Origin: Chitinophaga caseinilytica
GTDB lineage: Bacteria > Bacteroidota > Bacteroidia > Chitinophagales > Chitinophagaceae
NCBI RefSeq assembly: GCF_038396765.1
Contig: NZ_CP150096.1
Location: 663,501 to 727,500, forward strand
DNA: 64,000 nt
Reading direction: 5' to 3'
Shown: in pieces, positions 8,079-16,558 of the stretch
Numbering within the stretch: position 1 is the first letter of the stretch
Layout of the letters: each line of letters begins with the position of its first letter
Notes under the pieces: model-generated
Database searches by the model: none
Told to the model about the DNA's origin: nothing
What the model saw: only the letters and a program-made list of their open reading frames with translations
Position numbers and translations under genes: made by a program

Positions 8079-9473
8079 ATGCCGTCAGTCGAAATACTCA
8101 GCCGCATTCAGTTCGCCTTCACCATCGCTTTCCATTATATCTATCCGCCGCTCAGCATCGGGTTGGGCGTTTGCCTCGTTATCATGGAAGGCATGTACCT
8201 CCGCACGGGGATCAAAATGTATGAAGACATCACCCGTTTCTGGATCAAGATTTTCGCCCTGATTTTCGGGATCGGCGTGGCTACGGGCATCGTCATGGAG
8301 TTCGAGTTCGGCACCAACTGGGCCACCTATTCCCGGTACGTGGGCGATATCTTCGGAAGCGCCCTCGCCGCCGAGGGCATCTTCGCTTTCGCCCTGGAAT
8401 CCGGCTTCCTCGGCATCCTTATTTTCGGCTGGAACCGCGTCTCCAAAGGCGTTCACTTCTTTTCCACCATCATGGTCGCCCTCGGCTCCATGTTCTCCGC
8501 CGTATGGATCGTGATCGCCAATTCCTGGCAGCAAACGCCCACCGGCTACGTCATCGAAGGCGAAGGGCTCATGGCCCGCGCCGTGATCACAGACTTCTGG
8601 GAAATGGTGTTCAACCCTTCTTCCATGGACCGCCTCTCCCACGTGATCATCGGCGCTTTCCTCGCCGGATCGTTCCTCGTCATGAGCGTGGGCGCCTATT
8701 ACATCGTCCGCAACCGGTTCGTGGAGCCGGCGAAGGCCATGTTCAAGGTAGGCCTCTCCGTAGCCGTGATCGCCGCACTGGCGCAGCTGTTCACCGGCCA
8801 CCGTTCCGCCCATTACGTCAGCGAATACCAACCCGCCAAGCTTGCGGCCATGGAAGGGCATTGGGACAGCTCCGCCGTGGCGCCCATGTACCTTTTCGGT
8901 TGGGTCGACAATGAACAGGGGAAAACGACGGGGCTCGGCCTGCCGGGGGGCCTTTCCTTCCTCACCCATGGCTCCTTCAGCGCCCCCGTGACCGGGCTGG
9001 GCGCCTTCCCGAAAACGGAACGGCCCACCGCGGTGAACTTCGTGTTCCAGAGTTACCACATCATGATCGCTATCGGTATGATATTGATTGCCATGACGTT
9101 ACTGGCCGTCTATTACCTTTGGCGAAAACGGCTGTTCAACAAAAAATGGCTCATGACCCTCTTCATCTGGGCCGTACTGCTGCCGCAGATCGCCAACCAG
9201 GCCGGCTGGTACGCGGCCGAAGTGGGCAGGCAGCCCTGGGTGGTATATGGCCTCCTCCGCACGTCGGACGCGCTGAGCAAAGACGTAAAAGCCAACCAGG
9301 TCGTGTTCAGTCTCGTCCTCTTCACGCTCGTGTATACGCTGTTGTTCATTTTGTTCATTTATCTGCTCAATAAGAAAATCCAGCACGGTCCGGCCATGAC
9401 GCACAACGAAGAAGAGGAAAGCGACGAATTCTCGAAGCGCAATATCAAGCAACTGCAAAACCCCGAACACTAA
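8079..9473 (+). CDS. cydA: Cytochrome bd ubiquinol oxidase subunit I
   Basis: Membrane subunit that carries the hemes and oxidises quinol, giving high-affinity oxygen reduction. In the 464 residues the heme ligands H19 ([11 protein letters not shown]) and H188 (RLSHVIIG) are present, along with E99 and E107 of the proton path. [12 protein letters not shown] is the family signature. The Q-loop is short, as in the short-loop/CIO-like group. cydB follows after 19 bp. Two FNR-like sites upstream suggest induction at low oxygen. Confidence 0.95.
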   Translation: MPSVEILSRIQFAFTIAFHYIYPPLSIGLGVCLVIMEGMYLRTGIKMYEDITRFWIKIFALIFGIGVATGIVMEFEFGTNWATYSRYVGDIFGSALAAEGIFAFALESGFLGILIFGWNRVSKGVHFFSTIMVALGSMFSAVWIVIANSWQQTPTGYVIEGEGLMARAVITDFWEMVFNPSSMDRLSHVIIGAFLAGSFLVMSVGAYYIVRNRFVEPAKAMFKVGLSVAVIAALAQLFTGHRSAHYVSEYQPAKLAAMEGHWDSSAVAPMYLFGWVDNEQGKTTGLGLPGGLSFLTHGSFSAPVTGLGAFPKTERPTAVNFVFQSYHIMIAIGMILIAMTLLAVYYLWRKRLFNKKWLMTLFIWAVLLPQIANQAGWYAAEVGRQPWVVYGLLRTSDALSKDVKANQVVFSLVLFTLVYTLLFILFIYLLNKKIQHGPAMTHNEEEESDEFSKRNIKQLQNPEH

Positions 9474-9492
9474 ACACCTCAAAACGCAAGAC

Positions 9493-10526
9493 ATGGAAAC
9501 GATCTTAGGACTGGACCTGCCCACACTTTGGTTCCTCGTCATCGGGGGGCTGATCACAGGCTACGGCGTGCTCGACGGGTTCGACCTCGGCGCCGGGGCG
9601 CTCCATCTTTTTTCAATAAGGAAGAAAGCCGGCGCATCGCGCTGAACGCCATCGGCCCGGTGTGGGACGGCAACGAGGTATGGCTCGTGATTGCGGGAGG
9701 CGCCCTGTTCGCGGGGTTCCCGCTCGTTTACGGCACCATCCTGTCGATTTTCTACGTACCATTTATGCTGTTCCTCGTGGCATTGATCTTCCGCGCGATC
9801 TCGATCGAGTTCCGCAGCAAGGAGCCCATGGCCTGGTGGCGGAAGATGTGGGATGTGAGCTATATGGTATCGAGCACGCTGATCACCTTCCTGTTGGGCC
9901 TGGTGCTGGGGAACCTCATCCACGGGCTGCCTATCAACGAAAAACACGAGTTCACCGGCGATCTGCTGTCGTTCTTCAATCCCTACGCCCTACTCATCGC
10001 CATTACGACCCTGTCGCTTTTCATGCTCCACGGCGCCATTTACCTCGTCATGAAAACCGAAAACCGGCTCTACGCCAAGCTGACGGTGCTGGTCAACAAC
10101 TGCAGTAAATTCTTCATCCTCTGCTTCATCCTCTCCTCGATGGTAACGCTGATCTACATTCCGCATATGACCGACGAGTTCAAGAAAAATCCCTGGCTGT
10201 TTGCCCTGCCTTTGCTGGCCGTGCTCACCGTGCTCAACATCAAGCGGAACATCGACGCGCGAAAGTATTTCACCGCCTTCGTCTTCTCCAGCTGCATCAC
10301 GGCTATTTTATTGATCCTCTTTGCCATCGGGCTGTATCCCAACATCGTCATCAGCACCACCAACCCGGCGTACAGCATCAGCATCTACGAAGCCGCATCT
10401 TCCCCTAAATCATTGAAAATCATGTTATTGATGGCCGCAATCGGCACGCCGCTCGTCATCTCCTACACCATTTTCGTGTTCTGGACCTTCCGTGGAAAGG
10501 TAAAACTCAATGAAATGAGCTACTGA
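9493..10526 (+). CDS. cydB: Cytochrome bd oxidase subunit II, frameshifted in this sequence
   Basis: The start is ATG at 9493, 19 bp after cydA. The N-terminus reads METILGLDLPTLWFLV then GYGVLDGFDLGAGALHLF. The frame then breaks at the T6 run 9608-9613, and the rest (FFNKEESRRIALNAIGPVWDGNEVWLV onward) lies in another frame. One extra T restores a continuous 344-residue CydB with the GPVWDGNEVWL signature and multiple membrane segments. As written, translation stops at TGA 9643-9645. Sequencing error is more likely than a true mutation because the remaining frame is intact. Confidence 0.9.
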
Positions 10527-10548
10527 CGGGGGTTTCGGGCAAAAAAGA

Positions 10549-10580
10549 AGCCCCGGCAAGGAATTGCCAGGGCTTTACCA
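10549..10580 (+). terminator. Rho-independent terminator after cydB
   Basis: AGCCCCGGCA/TGCCAGGGCT stem with a 6-nt AGGAAT loop and one wobble pair, 22 bp after the cydB stop. The T-tract is poor. Confidence 0.6.
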
Positions 10581-10807
10581 TTTAACCTAACTATATGCTG
10601 TAACAGCAACTAGTTCCTTGAATATTTTGAGGGGATAACTTGCTCTGTTTATTAGTTAGACGTCGAACTATAAAAATACATGCGTGTTAAAACATCTTTT
10701 TTTTAGAAAAGGGGCGAAACCTCCGAATCTTAGTCTTTATGGCAATAAGATGCCTAAAAAGGGTGAAAAGTTTAATGGGGGACTATTTTCCGGGAAAAAT
10801 TTGTCTT

Positions 10808-10815
10808 TACATTTG
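10808..10815 (+). promoter_or_regulatory. -7 promoter box of the WYL regulator gene
   Basis: TACATTTG matches TAnnTTTG and ends 4 bp before the ATG at 10820, so the transcript may have almost no 5' leader. Confidence 0.5.
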
Positions 10816-10819
10816 AAGC

Positions 10820-11779
10820 ATGAACCGTATCGACCGTTTAACCGCTATTCTTGTACAGCTGCAGGGGAAGAAAATCGTGAAAGCGCAGGAGATCGCAGAC
10901 AGGTTTGACATCAGCCTGCGCACCGTTTACCGCGACGTTAAAGCCCTCATGGAAGCCGGCGTGCCCATCGGCGCCGAGGCGGGAACGGGATATTATATCG
11001 TGGACGGGTACCATCTGCCGCCCGTGATGTTCGACCGGAGCGAGGCCGCCGCCCTGCTCACCGGCGAAAAACTCATGGAAAAGCACAGCGACCGCTCCAA
11101 CCACCAGCAGTTCAGTTCCGCCATGCAAAAGATCAGGGCCGTGCTGCGGGGAAGCGATAAGGATTTCCTCGAATCGCTCGACGAAAACATCGCCGTGCTG
11201 CACGACCGGCGGAGCAACGACGAACAGGAGTTTCCCAACCGCTTCCTGAGCGACATCCAGGCCGGGCTGGCCAACCAGAAGGTACTGGCCGTGGAATATT
11301 ACTCCTTTTACAGCGACAGCACCAGTCACCGCGAGATCGAGCCCATCGGTATTTTCCATATGAACAGCAGCTGGCATCTCATCGGCTGGTGCCGCCTCCG
11401 CAACGATTACCGCGATTTCCGGGCAGATCGTATCAAGACCCTGCACCTCACCAACCAGGGGTTCGACAAATCGAAACGGATCACTTTACAACAATACATC
11501 ACAAAGGAATTTGAGGCCGATCCCGACCAACCGAGCCTGATCAAGGTGCGTATTTCGCACGATGTGGCGCGCTGGCTGGGGCAACAGAAATATCATTACG
11601 GATTTGTACAGGAAAAGATGGAAGAGAATTACGTGGAGATGGATTTCCTGTACCGCAGTCTTTCCTACTTTGCGCGGTGGCTGCTCATGTTGGGGAAATA
11701 TGCGGAAATCGTGGAGCCGAACGATCTGAAGATCATCATCCGCCAGCAGATTTCCGAATTAAGCGAACATTACTCCTGA
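10820..11779 (+). CDS. HTH/WYL-domain transcriptional regulator (YafY-like)
   Basis: The 319-residue protein has an N-terminal winged helix of the DeoR/HTH_11 type (residues 1-60, with ISLRTVYRDVKALMEAG as recognition region). A WYL ligand-sensing domain follows (about 140-230, with the SWHLIGWCRLRNDYRDFRADRI stretch split across strands), then a C-terminal WCX-like extension to 319. It probably regulates its own locus and the GyrI-like gene 46 bp downstream. The -7 box lies directly before the ATG, suggesting a near-leaderless transcript. Confidence 0.88.
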   Translation: MNRIDRLTAILVQLQGKKIVKAQEIADRFDISLRTVYRDVKALMEAGVPIGAEAGTGYYIVDGYHLPPVMFDRSEAAALLTGEKLMEKHSDRSNHQQFSSAMQKIRAVLRGSDKDFLESLDENIAVLHDRRSNDEQEFPNRFLSDIQAGLANQKVLAVEYYSFYSDSTSHREIEPIGIFHMNSSWHLIGWCRLRNDYRDFRADRIKTLHLTNQGFDKSKRITLQQYITKEFEADPDQPSLIKVRISHDVARWLGQQKYHYGFVQEKMEENYVEMDFLYRSLSYFARWLLMLGKYAEIVEPNDLKIIIRQQISELSEHYS

Positions 11780-11825
11780 CATACCGTTGTCACACCGGCC
11801 TGTTTCCTTTGCATAAACGACAGGT

Positions 11826-12428
11826 ATGCAGAAAACAGATCTCAACAAAGAACTTCGACAATATTACCGGGCGCGGTCTACCCCGGAGCTGGTTACCATT
11901 GCGCCCGGTCAGTTCCTGACCGTGGAAGGTACGGGCGATTGCCATGCCGGGGAATTCCGTTCCAAGATCAAGACGCTTTTGGCTACGGCGGGCAACGTCC
12001 GCAAGATTTCCAAATTGCAGGGCAACGATTTCCGGATGCCCGCGCTGGAAAGTTATTGGTGGGCGAAGAGCGACGAGCCTTTTCCGAACGTTACGGCTAC
12101 CGAATGGAACTGGAAGCTGGCGATCCAGATGCCGGCCTTCGTGAGCCGGGGCGATTGCCGGCAGGCGGCGGCATTGGCGGGCAACAAGAAGCTCCCTTTC
12201 CTCGACGCGCTCCGTTTCGAAGCGATGCCCCCGGCGCTGGCGGTACAGCTGCTGCATACGGGTTCCTATTTCGAAGAGGAAGCTTCCGTGGCCAGGTTGC
12301 ATCAATACATCCGTCAGCACCACCTGGAAGTGAACGGCGTGCATCATGAAATCTATCTGAACGATCCGGGAAAAACGCCGCCGGATAAACTGAAAACGAT
12401 CCTGCGGCTGAACGTGAAGGCGGGGTGA
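11826..12428 (+). CDS. GyrI-like small-molecule-binding protein
   Basis: The 200-residue soluble protein resembles the GyrI-like effector-binding fold: TIAPGQFLTVEGTGD at the start of the first repeat and VHHEIYLNDPGK at the end of the second. There is no DNA-binding domain, so it is a stand-alone ligand binder or hydrolase of this superfamily. It follows the WYL regulator by 46 bp in the same direction, a common pairing that suggests shared regulation. Its stop codon is the first base of a repeat array derived from the rnc 3' end. Confidence 0.8.
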   Translation: MQKTDLNKELRQYYRARSTPELVTIAPGQFLTVEGTGDCHAGEFRSKIKTLLATAGNVRKISKLQGNDFRMPALESYWWAKSDEPFPNVTATEWNWKLAIQMPAFVSRGDCRQAAALAGNKKLPFLDALRFEAMPPALAVQLLHTGSYFEEEASVARLHQYIRQHHLEVNGVHHEIYLNDPGKTPPDKLKTILRLNVKAG

Positions 12429-12687
12429 TTAATGCCGGGGAGTTCGATGGCTTGAGACGCGAGATCATGGAATGACTGGCGTCTTTTTTATTGGAGCGAT
12501 GTGAAGTTGATTATTTTTCGTCGCCGCCGATGCCGAGGAGCTCGATGGCTTGAGACGCAAGATCATGGAATGACTGGCGTCTTTTTTATTGAAACGATTT
12601 GAGGTGATTATTTTTCATCCCCGCCGATGCCGAGGAGCTCGATGGCTTGAGACGCAGCTATCTGGCTGGCGTCTTTTTTATTAAAGG
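12427..12687. repeat. Three tandem copies of the rnc 3' end with hairpin-T-tract
   Basis: Copies A (12427-12508), B (12509-12605) and C (12606-12687) share GATGGCTTGAGACGC and GGCGTCTTTTTTATT; the first motif occurs at 12446, 12544 and 12641. Copy C is the real 3' coding end of rnc. A and B share a 15-nt segment absent from C, and A lacks about 15 nt. AGACGC/GCGTCT followed by T6 makes each copy a possible rightward terminator for the GyrI-like gene. Confidence 0.85.
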
Positions 12688-13387
12688 CTTTGCCGGTGCA
12701 GATGAGCTCGCCGTCGAGCATGGCGCCAACGGTGAAGATGCGGCGGCCGTTGTCCATCTGTTCTTCGATGAGCTCGAATTCGAGGGTTTTACCGTTTTTG
12801 TTGGCCCAGCCGTAGAGTTTGTTCTTGTGGTTCATCTCCACGATCTCGAGGGCTTCCAGGTCGATGTAGGGAACGAGGATGCGTTTGTGGACGAACTGTT
12901 TGGTCTGGTTATATCCGCGATCGAGGTAAACGGCGCCTACGAGGGCTTCGAGCGTGTTGCCGAAGATCTGGGAGATTTTGAGGAACGAGTTGTATTTGTC
13001 GTAGATCGTGAGTTTGCGGAGGCCCATTTTGATGGCGATATCGTTGAGCTGCTGGCGGTTCACGATTTTGGACCGCATTTCGGTGAGGTAACCTTCGGTT
13101 TTGTAGGGGTATTTTTTGAAGAGATAGTCGCCAATAATGGCGCCGAGGATGGCGTCACCAAGATATTCCAGGCGCTCGTTGCTCTCAAGGAATTTCTCCT
13201 TGCTGGAACGGTGGCTCAAAGCAACTTCGTACAAAGCCAGATTGCCCGGGTGGAACCCGAGGAGGTTGTAGAGGTCTTTGTACAGTTTCTTTTTCCCGTA
13301 TAAAATTTTATATAGGAATCCTGGAAGTAGTCTCACACAATCAAGGAACAAATTTTTTGAAAATAACGGAGGCGTTGTGCCCGCCAA
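12608..13387 (-). CDS. rnc: Ribonuclease III
   Basis: Double-stranded RNA endonuclease for rRNA and mRNA processing. The 259-residue form has the signature ERLEYLGDAIL (catalytic E71-D78 region) and the second acidic site GNTLEALVGAVYLD (E147). A C-terminal dsRNA-binding domain runs from about 180 to 255, ending AIELLGIGGDEK. The ATG at 13387 overlaps the end of fabF by 47 bp; an in-frame TTG (LFLDCVRLL, residue 13) is a plausible alternative start. It is the third gene of acpP-fabF-rnc, a common bacterial order. Two partial copies of its 3' end follow. Confidence 0.93.
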   Translation of the reverse strand: MAGTTPPLFSKNLFLDCVRLLPGFLYKILYGKKKLYKDLYNLLGFHPGNLALYEVALSHRSSKEKFLESNERLEYLGDAILGAIIGDYLFKKYPYKTEGYLTEMRSKIVNRQQLNDIAIKMGLRKLTIYDKYNSFLKISQIFGNTLEALVGAVYLDRGYNQTKQFVHKRILVPYIDLEALEIVEMNHKNKLYGWANKNGKTLEFELIEEQMDNGRRIFTVGAMLDGELICTGKAFNKKDASQIAASQAIELLGIGGDEK

Positions 13388-14594
13388 ACCCGAAGGTATT
13401 GCTGAGCGCCGCTCTCACTTCTCTTTTTTGTGCAACGTTAAAGGTGAAATTCAGCTTGGCGTCGAGCTGGGGATCGTCGGTGAAGTGGTTGATGGTGGGA
13501 GGCACGAGACCTTCCAGAATGCTCTTGATGATCGTAATGGATTCCACGGCTCCGGCAGCCCCGAGCAGGTGCCCGGTCATGGATTTGGTGGAGCTGATGT
13601 TGAGATCGTAAGCAGCTTCTCCAAATACCTGTTGAATGGCCTTTACTTCCGCAATGTCGCCCAGCGGAGTAGAAGTACCGTGTACATTGATGTAGTCGAT
13701 TTCTTCCGGTTGGAGGCCGGCATCTTTGAGCGCCTGTGTCATCACATTCATGGCTCCGAGCCCTTCGGGATGGGGAGCGGTGATGTGGTGTGCGTCTGCA
13801 GATGCGCCGCCGCCGGCGAGCTCGACGTAGATTTTCGCGCCGCGGGCCATGGCATGTTCGTAGCTTTCCAGCACCAGAGCGCCGGCGCCTTCGCCCATTA
13901 CAAAACCGTCGCGGTCGAGATCGAATGGCCTGGAGGCCGTTTTGGGATCGTCGTTCCTTTCGCTGAGCGCCTTCATGGCGTTGAAACCGCCTACGCAGGG
14001 CTCATTGATGATGTTTTCGGAACCACCTGAAATAACAACGTCCGCTTTTCCGTAGCGGATGGTGTACATGGCTTCGATGAGGGCATTGGTGGCGGATGCA
14101 CAGGCAGATACCACCGAGAAGTTAGGCCCCCTGAAACCATGCCGCATGGATATATGCCCTGCGGCAATATCCAGGATCAGCCGGGTGATCAGGAAAGGAC
14201 TGAAACGTGGCGTTCCGTCCCCGGAATGGAATTCCTTTAACTCATTCGAGAAGTTGATCATCCCGCCTACACCCGTACCCCAGATCACGCCAACCCTGTC
14301 AACATCCACGGAGTTGCGGTCGATTTTCGCGTCCGCAACTGCCTGATCGGCTGCTATGACGGCGGTTTGCGTGAACGGGTCCATTTTGCGCGCGTCCTTC
14401 TTATCCATGAATTGGGTAGGATCGAAGTCTTTCAGCTCACAGGCAAAACGGGTCTTGAATTTGGAAGCATCAAACTGCTTGATATAATCAGCGCCCGATA
14501 CACCGTTCGCCAATCCCTGCCAGAAAGATTCCACGGAATTGCCGAGCGGTGTCAGCGCGCCTAAACCTGTAACGACTACTCGTCTTGGTTGCAT
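13341..14594 (-). CDS. fabF: Beta-ketoacyl-ACP synthase II
   Basis: Elongating condensing enzyme of type II fatty-acid synthesis, using malonyl-ACP. The 417 residues match the family length. The catalytic triad is visible: C165 in VVSACASATN, H305 in VHGTSTP, H342 in TGHLLGAAG, with K337 nearby. It starts 22 bp after the acpP stop, and its 3' end overlaps rnc by 47 bp. Confidence 0.95.
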   Translation of the reverse strand: MQPRRVVVTGLGALTPLGNSVESFWQGLANGVSGADYIKQFDASKFKTRFACELKDFDPTQFMDKKDARKMDPFTQTAVIAADQAVADAKIDRNSVDVDRVGVIWGTGVGGMINFSNELKEFHSGDGTPRFSPFLITRLILDIAAGHISMRHGFRGPNFSVVSACASATNALIEAMYTIRYGKADVVISGGSENIINEPCVGGFNAMKALSERNDDPKTASRPFDLDRDGFVMGEGAGALVLESYEHAMARGAKIYVELAGGGASADAHHITAPHPEGLGAMNVMTQALKDAGLQPEEIDYINVHGTSTPLGDIAEVKAIQQVFGEAAYDLNISSTKSMTGHLLGAAGAVESITIIKSILEGLVPPTINHFTDDPQLDAKLNFTFNVAQKREVRAALSNTFGFGGHNASVIFKKFVP

Positions 14595-14616
14595 TAAAAC
14601 AGTTCTGATTGTTGGA

Positions 14617-14853
14617 TTATTTTACGTGTTCTTCCAGGTAAGCTACTGCCTGGCCAACAGTGGTGATAGTTTCTGCTTGTTCGTCAGGAATGGAGATGTT
14701 GAATTCTTTTTCGAATTCCATGATCAGTTCTACCGTATCCAAAGAGTCAGCGCCCAGGTCGTTGGTGAAAGAGGCTTCAGGAGTTACCTCGGCTTCGTCA
14801 ACGCCTAATTTGTCAATAATGATCTTTTTAACTCTTGATGCAATGTCTGACAT
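14617..14853 (-). CDS. acpP: Acyl carrier protein
   Basis: A 78-residue acidic carrier for growing acyl chains. The phosphopantetheine attachment site is S37 in [10 protein letters not shown]. The start [10 protein letters not shown] at 14853 is preferred over an in-frame ATG 36 bp upstream, because the shorter form matches the family. It is the first gene of acpP-fabF-rnc, with a well-formed promoter 34-62 bp upstream. Confidence 0.95.
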   Translation of the reverse strand: MSDIASRVKKIIIDKLGVDEAEVTPEASFTNDLGADSLDTVELIMEFEKEFNISIPDEQAETITTVGQAVAYLEEHVK

Positions 14854-14886
14854 AATTTTAAGTGTTTTTGGTTTAAAACTTGACTG

Positions 14887-14915
14887 CAAAAATATAATTT
14901 TTATTCAATTGCCAA
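14887..14915 (-). promoter_or_regulatory. acpP: acpP promoter (Bacteroidota type)
   Basis: On the minus strand TTG (14913-14915), an 18-bp spacer and TATTTTTG (14887-14894) fit the -33/-7 consensus of the phylum's primary sigma factor. Confidence 0.65.
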
Positions 14916-15327
14916 GGATTCGGTGGAATTTTAACCCAGATTTTCCATTTGCTTAACAACAATGAACTCCAAGATAAGCCACAGCATTGAATTACAGCTT
15001 TCACCGCATACTCACGGCCAAACATATGACTTCCCTTTTTCATCCTTTAAAACCCCGCTTTCACCCGCTTTTCTCCCCTTTTTTCTCCCATCCCCATCCT
15101 CCCTCACCACACCCCGCCTACCCCGGCAACTGCCCTTTTGTCGGTTCCCCCGGAGCCACGCCTCCCATCCCTCCCCATTCCATCACCACTTACCTCAACA
15201 ACGCATCTCTCATCCCCAAATCCCGCATAATTAGCTGTTACGACATACAAGTTGACCATTCAGCCCCCGATTTCAGCCACTTAACCATATTTAAAACCGG
15301 ATCGGGAACGCGATAACGTCCAATTAT
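14916..15327. other. Gene-free, strand-asymmetric pyrimidine-rich spacer
   Basis: About 410 bp between acpP and the efflux operon. From about 15030 to 15235 the plus strand is strongly C/T-biased, with many CCC and TTT runs. Open frames here give only Pro/Ser/His-rich low-complexity peptides, so I do not call a gene. Confidence 0.5.
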
Positions 15328-15335
15328 TAAATTTG
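15328..15335 (+). promoter_or_regulatory. Possible -7 box of the RND efflux operon
   Basis: TAAATTTG matches TAnnTTTG, about 100 bp before the adaptor ATG. There is no -33 partner at the right distance. Confidence 0.35.
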
Positions 15336-15436
15336 TCCGGCTTCGAAATCCCTTAACTTGCGAGGGAAGGATTCCACGTCCCGATCCCCGGACCGAAAAA
15401 CCGCAAGCGGTTACTAAACTTTATATAGACTGAAAC

Positions 15437-16510
15437 ATGCGAAATAAGACCTTACGAATTATTATTCTATTCCTGGTTCTGGCTGCTGCCGGCTTCTTTA
15501 TTTATAAGCTGACTGCAAAAACCGACGCCAAACCCGGCGCGCCATCCGCCGGCGCCCGCCCTGCCGGCAAACCCATCATGGCCGACGCCTATGTCGTGAA
15601 ACCCGTGAAACTCGACGAAATCATCGAAGCATCCGGCACCCTCCAAAGCAACGAGGAAGTAGAGCTCAAACCCGAGATCACCGGCCGTATCACCAATATA
15701 TATTTTAAAGAAGGCGTCAAAGTGGCCAAAGGCACCCTGCTCATCAAGCTATACGATGGCGACATCCTCGCCCAGCTCCGCAAGCTCGAGCTCCAGCGCG
15801 AGCTCGCCAAAACCACCCTCTCCCGCCAGGAATCCCTCCTCAAGATCAACGGTATCTCCCGGCAAGACGTAGACGTGACCACCAACCAGGTGGCCGCCTA
15901 CGGCGCAGACATCGAATATAATAAGGCACAGCTCCAGAAAACGGAGATCCGCGCCCCCTTCAGCGGCACCATCGGCCTCCGCAACGTGTCTGAAGGCGCC
16001 ATCGTAGGCCCCACCACTATTATGACCACCCTCCAGCAACTCGATCCCCTGAAGATCGACTTCGCTTCACCCGAAAAATACCGCAACGCCATCCGTAAAG
16101 GCGACCCGGTTTCTTTTTCCGTGACCGGAGACACCGTCCGCTACCGCGGCTCCATCTACGCCATCGATCCCAAGATCGACCTGGCAACCCGCAGCGTGAA
16201 AATCCGCGCCATCGTGCCCAATCCCAACGGCACCCTGTTCCCCGGATCGTTCGCCCGCACTTCCATCCAGCTGAAAGACAATCCCAACGCCATTATGATC
16301 CCCTCACAGGCCGTGATCCCCGGGACCCGGTTCAAACAGGTGATCGTGGCCGATAGCGGCAAAGCCAAATTCGTGAACGTGGAAACCGGCATCCGTAACG
16401 AAAACAACGTGCAGATCACCAGCGGCCTCCAGATCGGGGACACCGTCATCACCACCGGTATCCTCCAGCTGAAACCCGGAATGCCCTTTCAATATAATAA
16501 GGTGCAATAG
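15437..16510 (+). CDS. RND efflux periplasmic adaptor (membrane fusion protein)
   Basis: Bridges the inner-membrane pump and the outer-membrane channel. In the 357 residues there is an N-terminal membrane anchor (residues 5-24, IIILFLVLAAAGFFIYKL), a barrel-sandwich/lipoyl half (about 55-95), a short helical hairpin (100-150) and the second half-lipoyl, beta-barrel and membrane-proximal domains (150-357). First gene of a three-gene operon; the pump gene starts 48 bp downstream. Substrate not predictable. Confidence 0.92.
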   Translation: MRNKTLRIIILFLVLAAAGFFIYKLTAKTDAKPGAPSAGARPAGKPIMADAYVVKPVKLDEIIEASGTLQSNEEVELKPEITGRITNIYFKEGVKVAKGTLLIKLYDGDILAQLRKLELQRELAKTTLSRQESLLKINGISRQDVDVTTNQVAAYGADIEYNKAQLQKTEIRAPFSGTIGLRNVSEGAIVGPTTIMTTLQQLDPLKIDFASPEKYRNAIRKGDPVSFSVTGDTVRYRGSIYAIDPKIDLATRSVKIRAIVPNPNGTLFPGSFARTSIQLKDNPNAIMIPSQAVIPGTRFKQVIVADSGKAKFVNVETGIRNENNVQITSGLQIGDTVITTGILQLKPGMPFQYNKVQ

Positions 16511-16558
16511 TGCGCTGCCCGAAACAACAGCGGTTCCCAGAACTTAACAACGAAACTC

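Noticed and set aside
9600..9620. Programmed -1 frameshift in cydB
   Set aside because: The T6 run is out of phase for an X-XXY-YYZ heptamer, and two other genes show the same one-base loss, so error is simpler.
14962..15316. Pro/Ser/His-rich open frames before the efflux operon
   Set aside because: Produced by the pyrimidine-rich tract; no start signal or domain.
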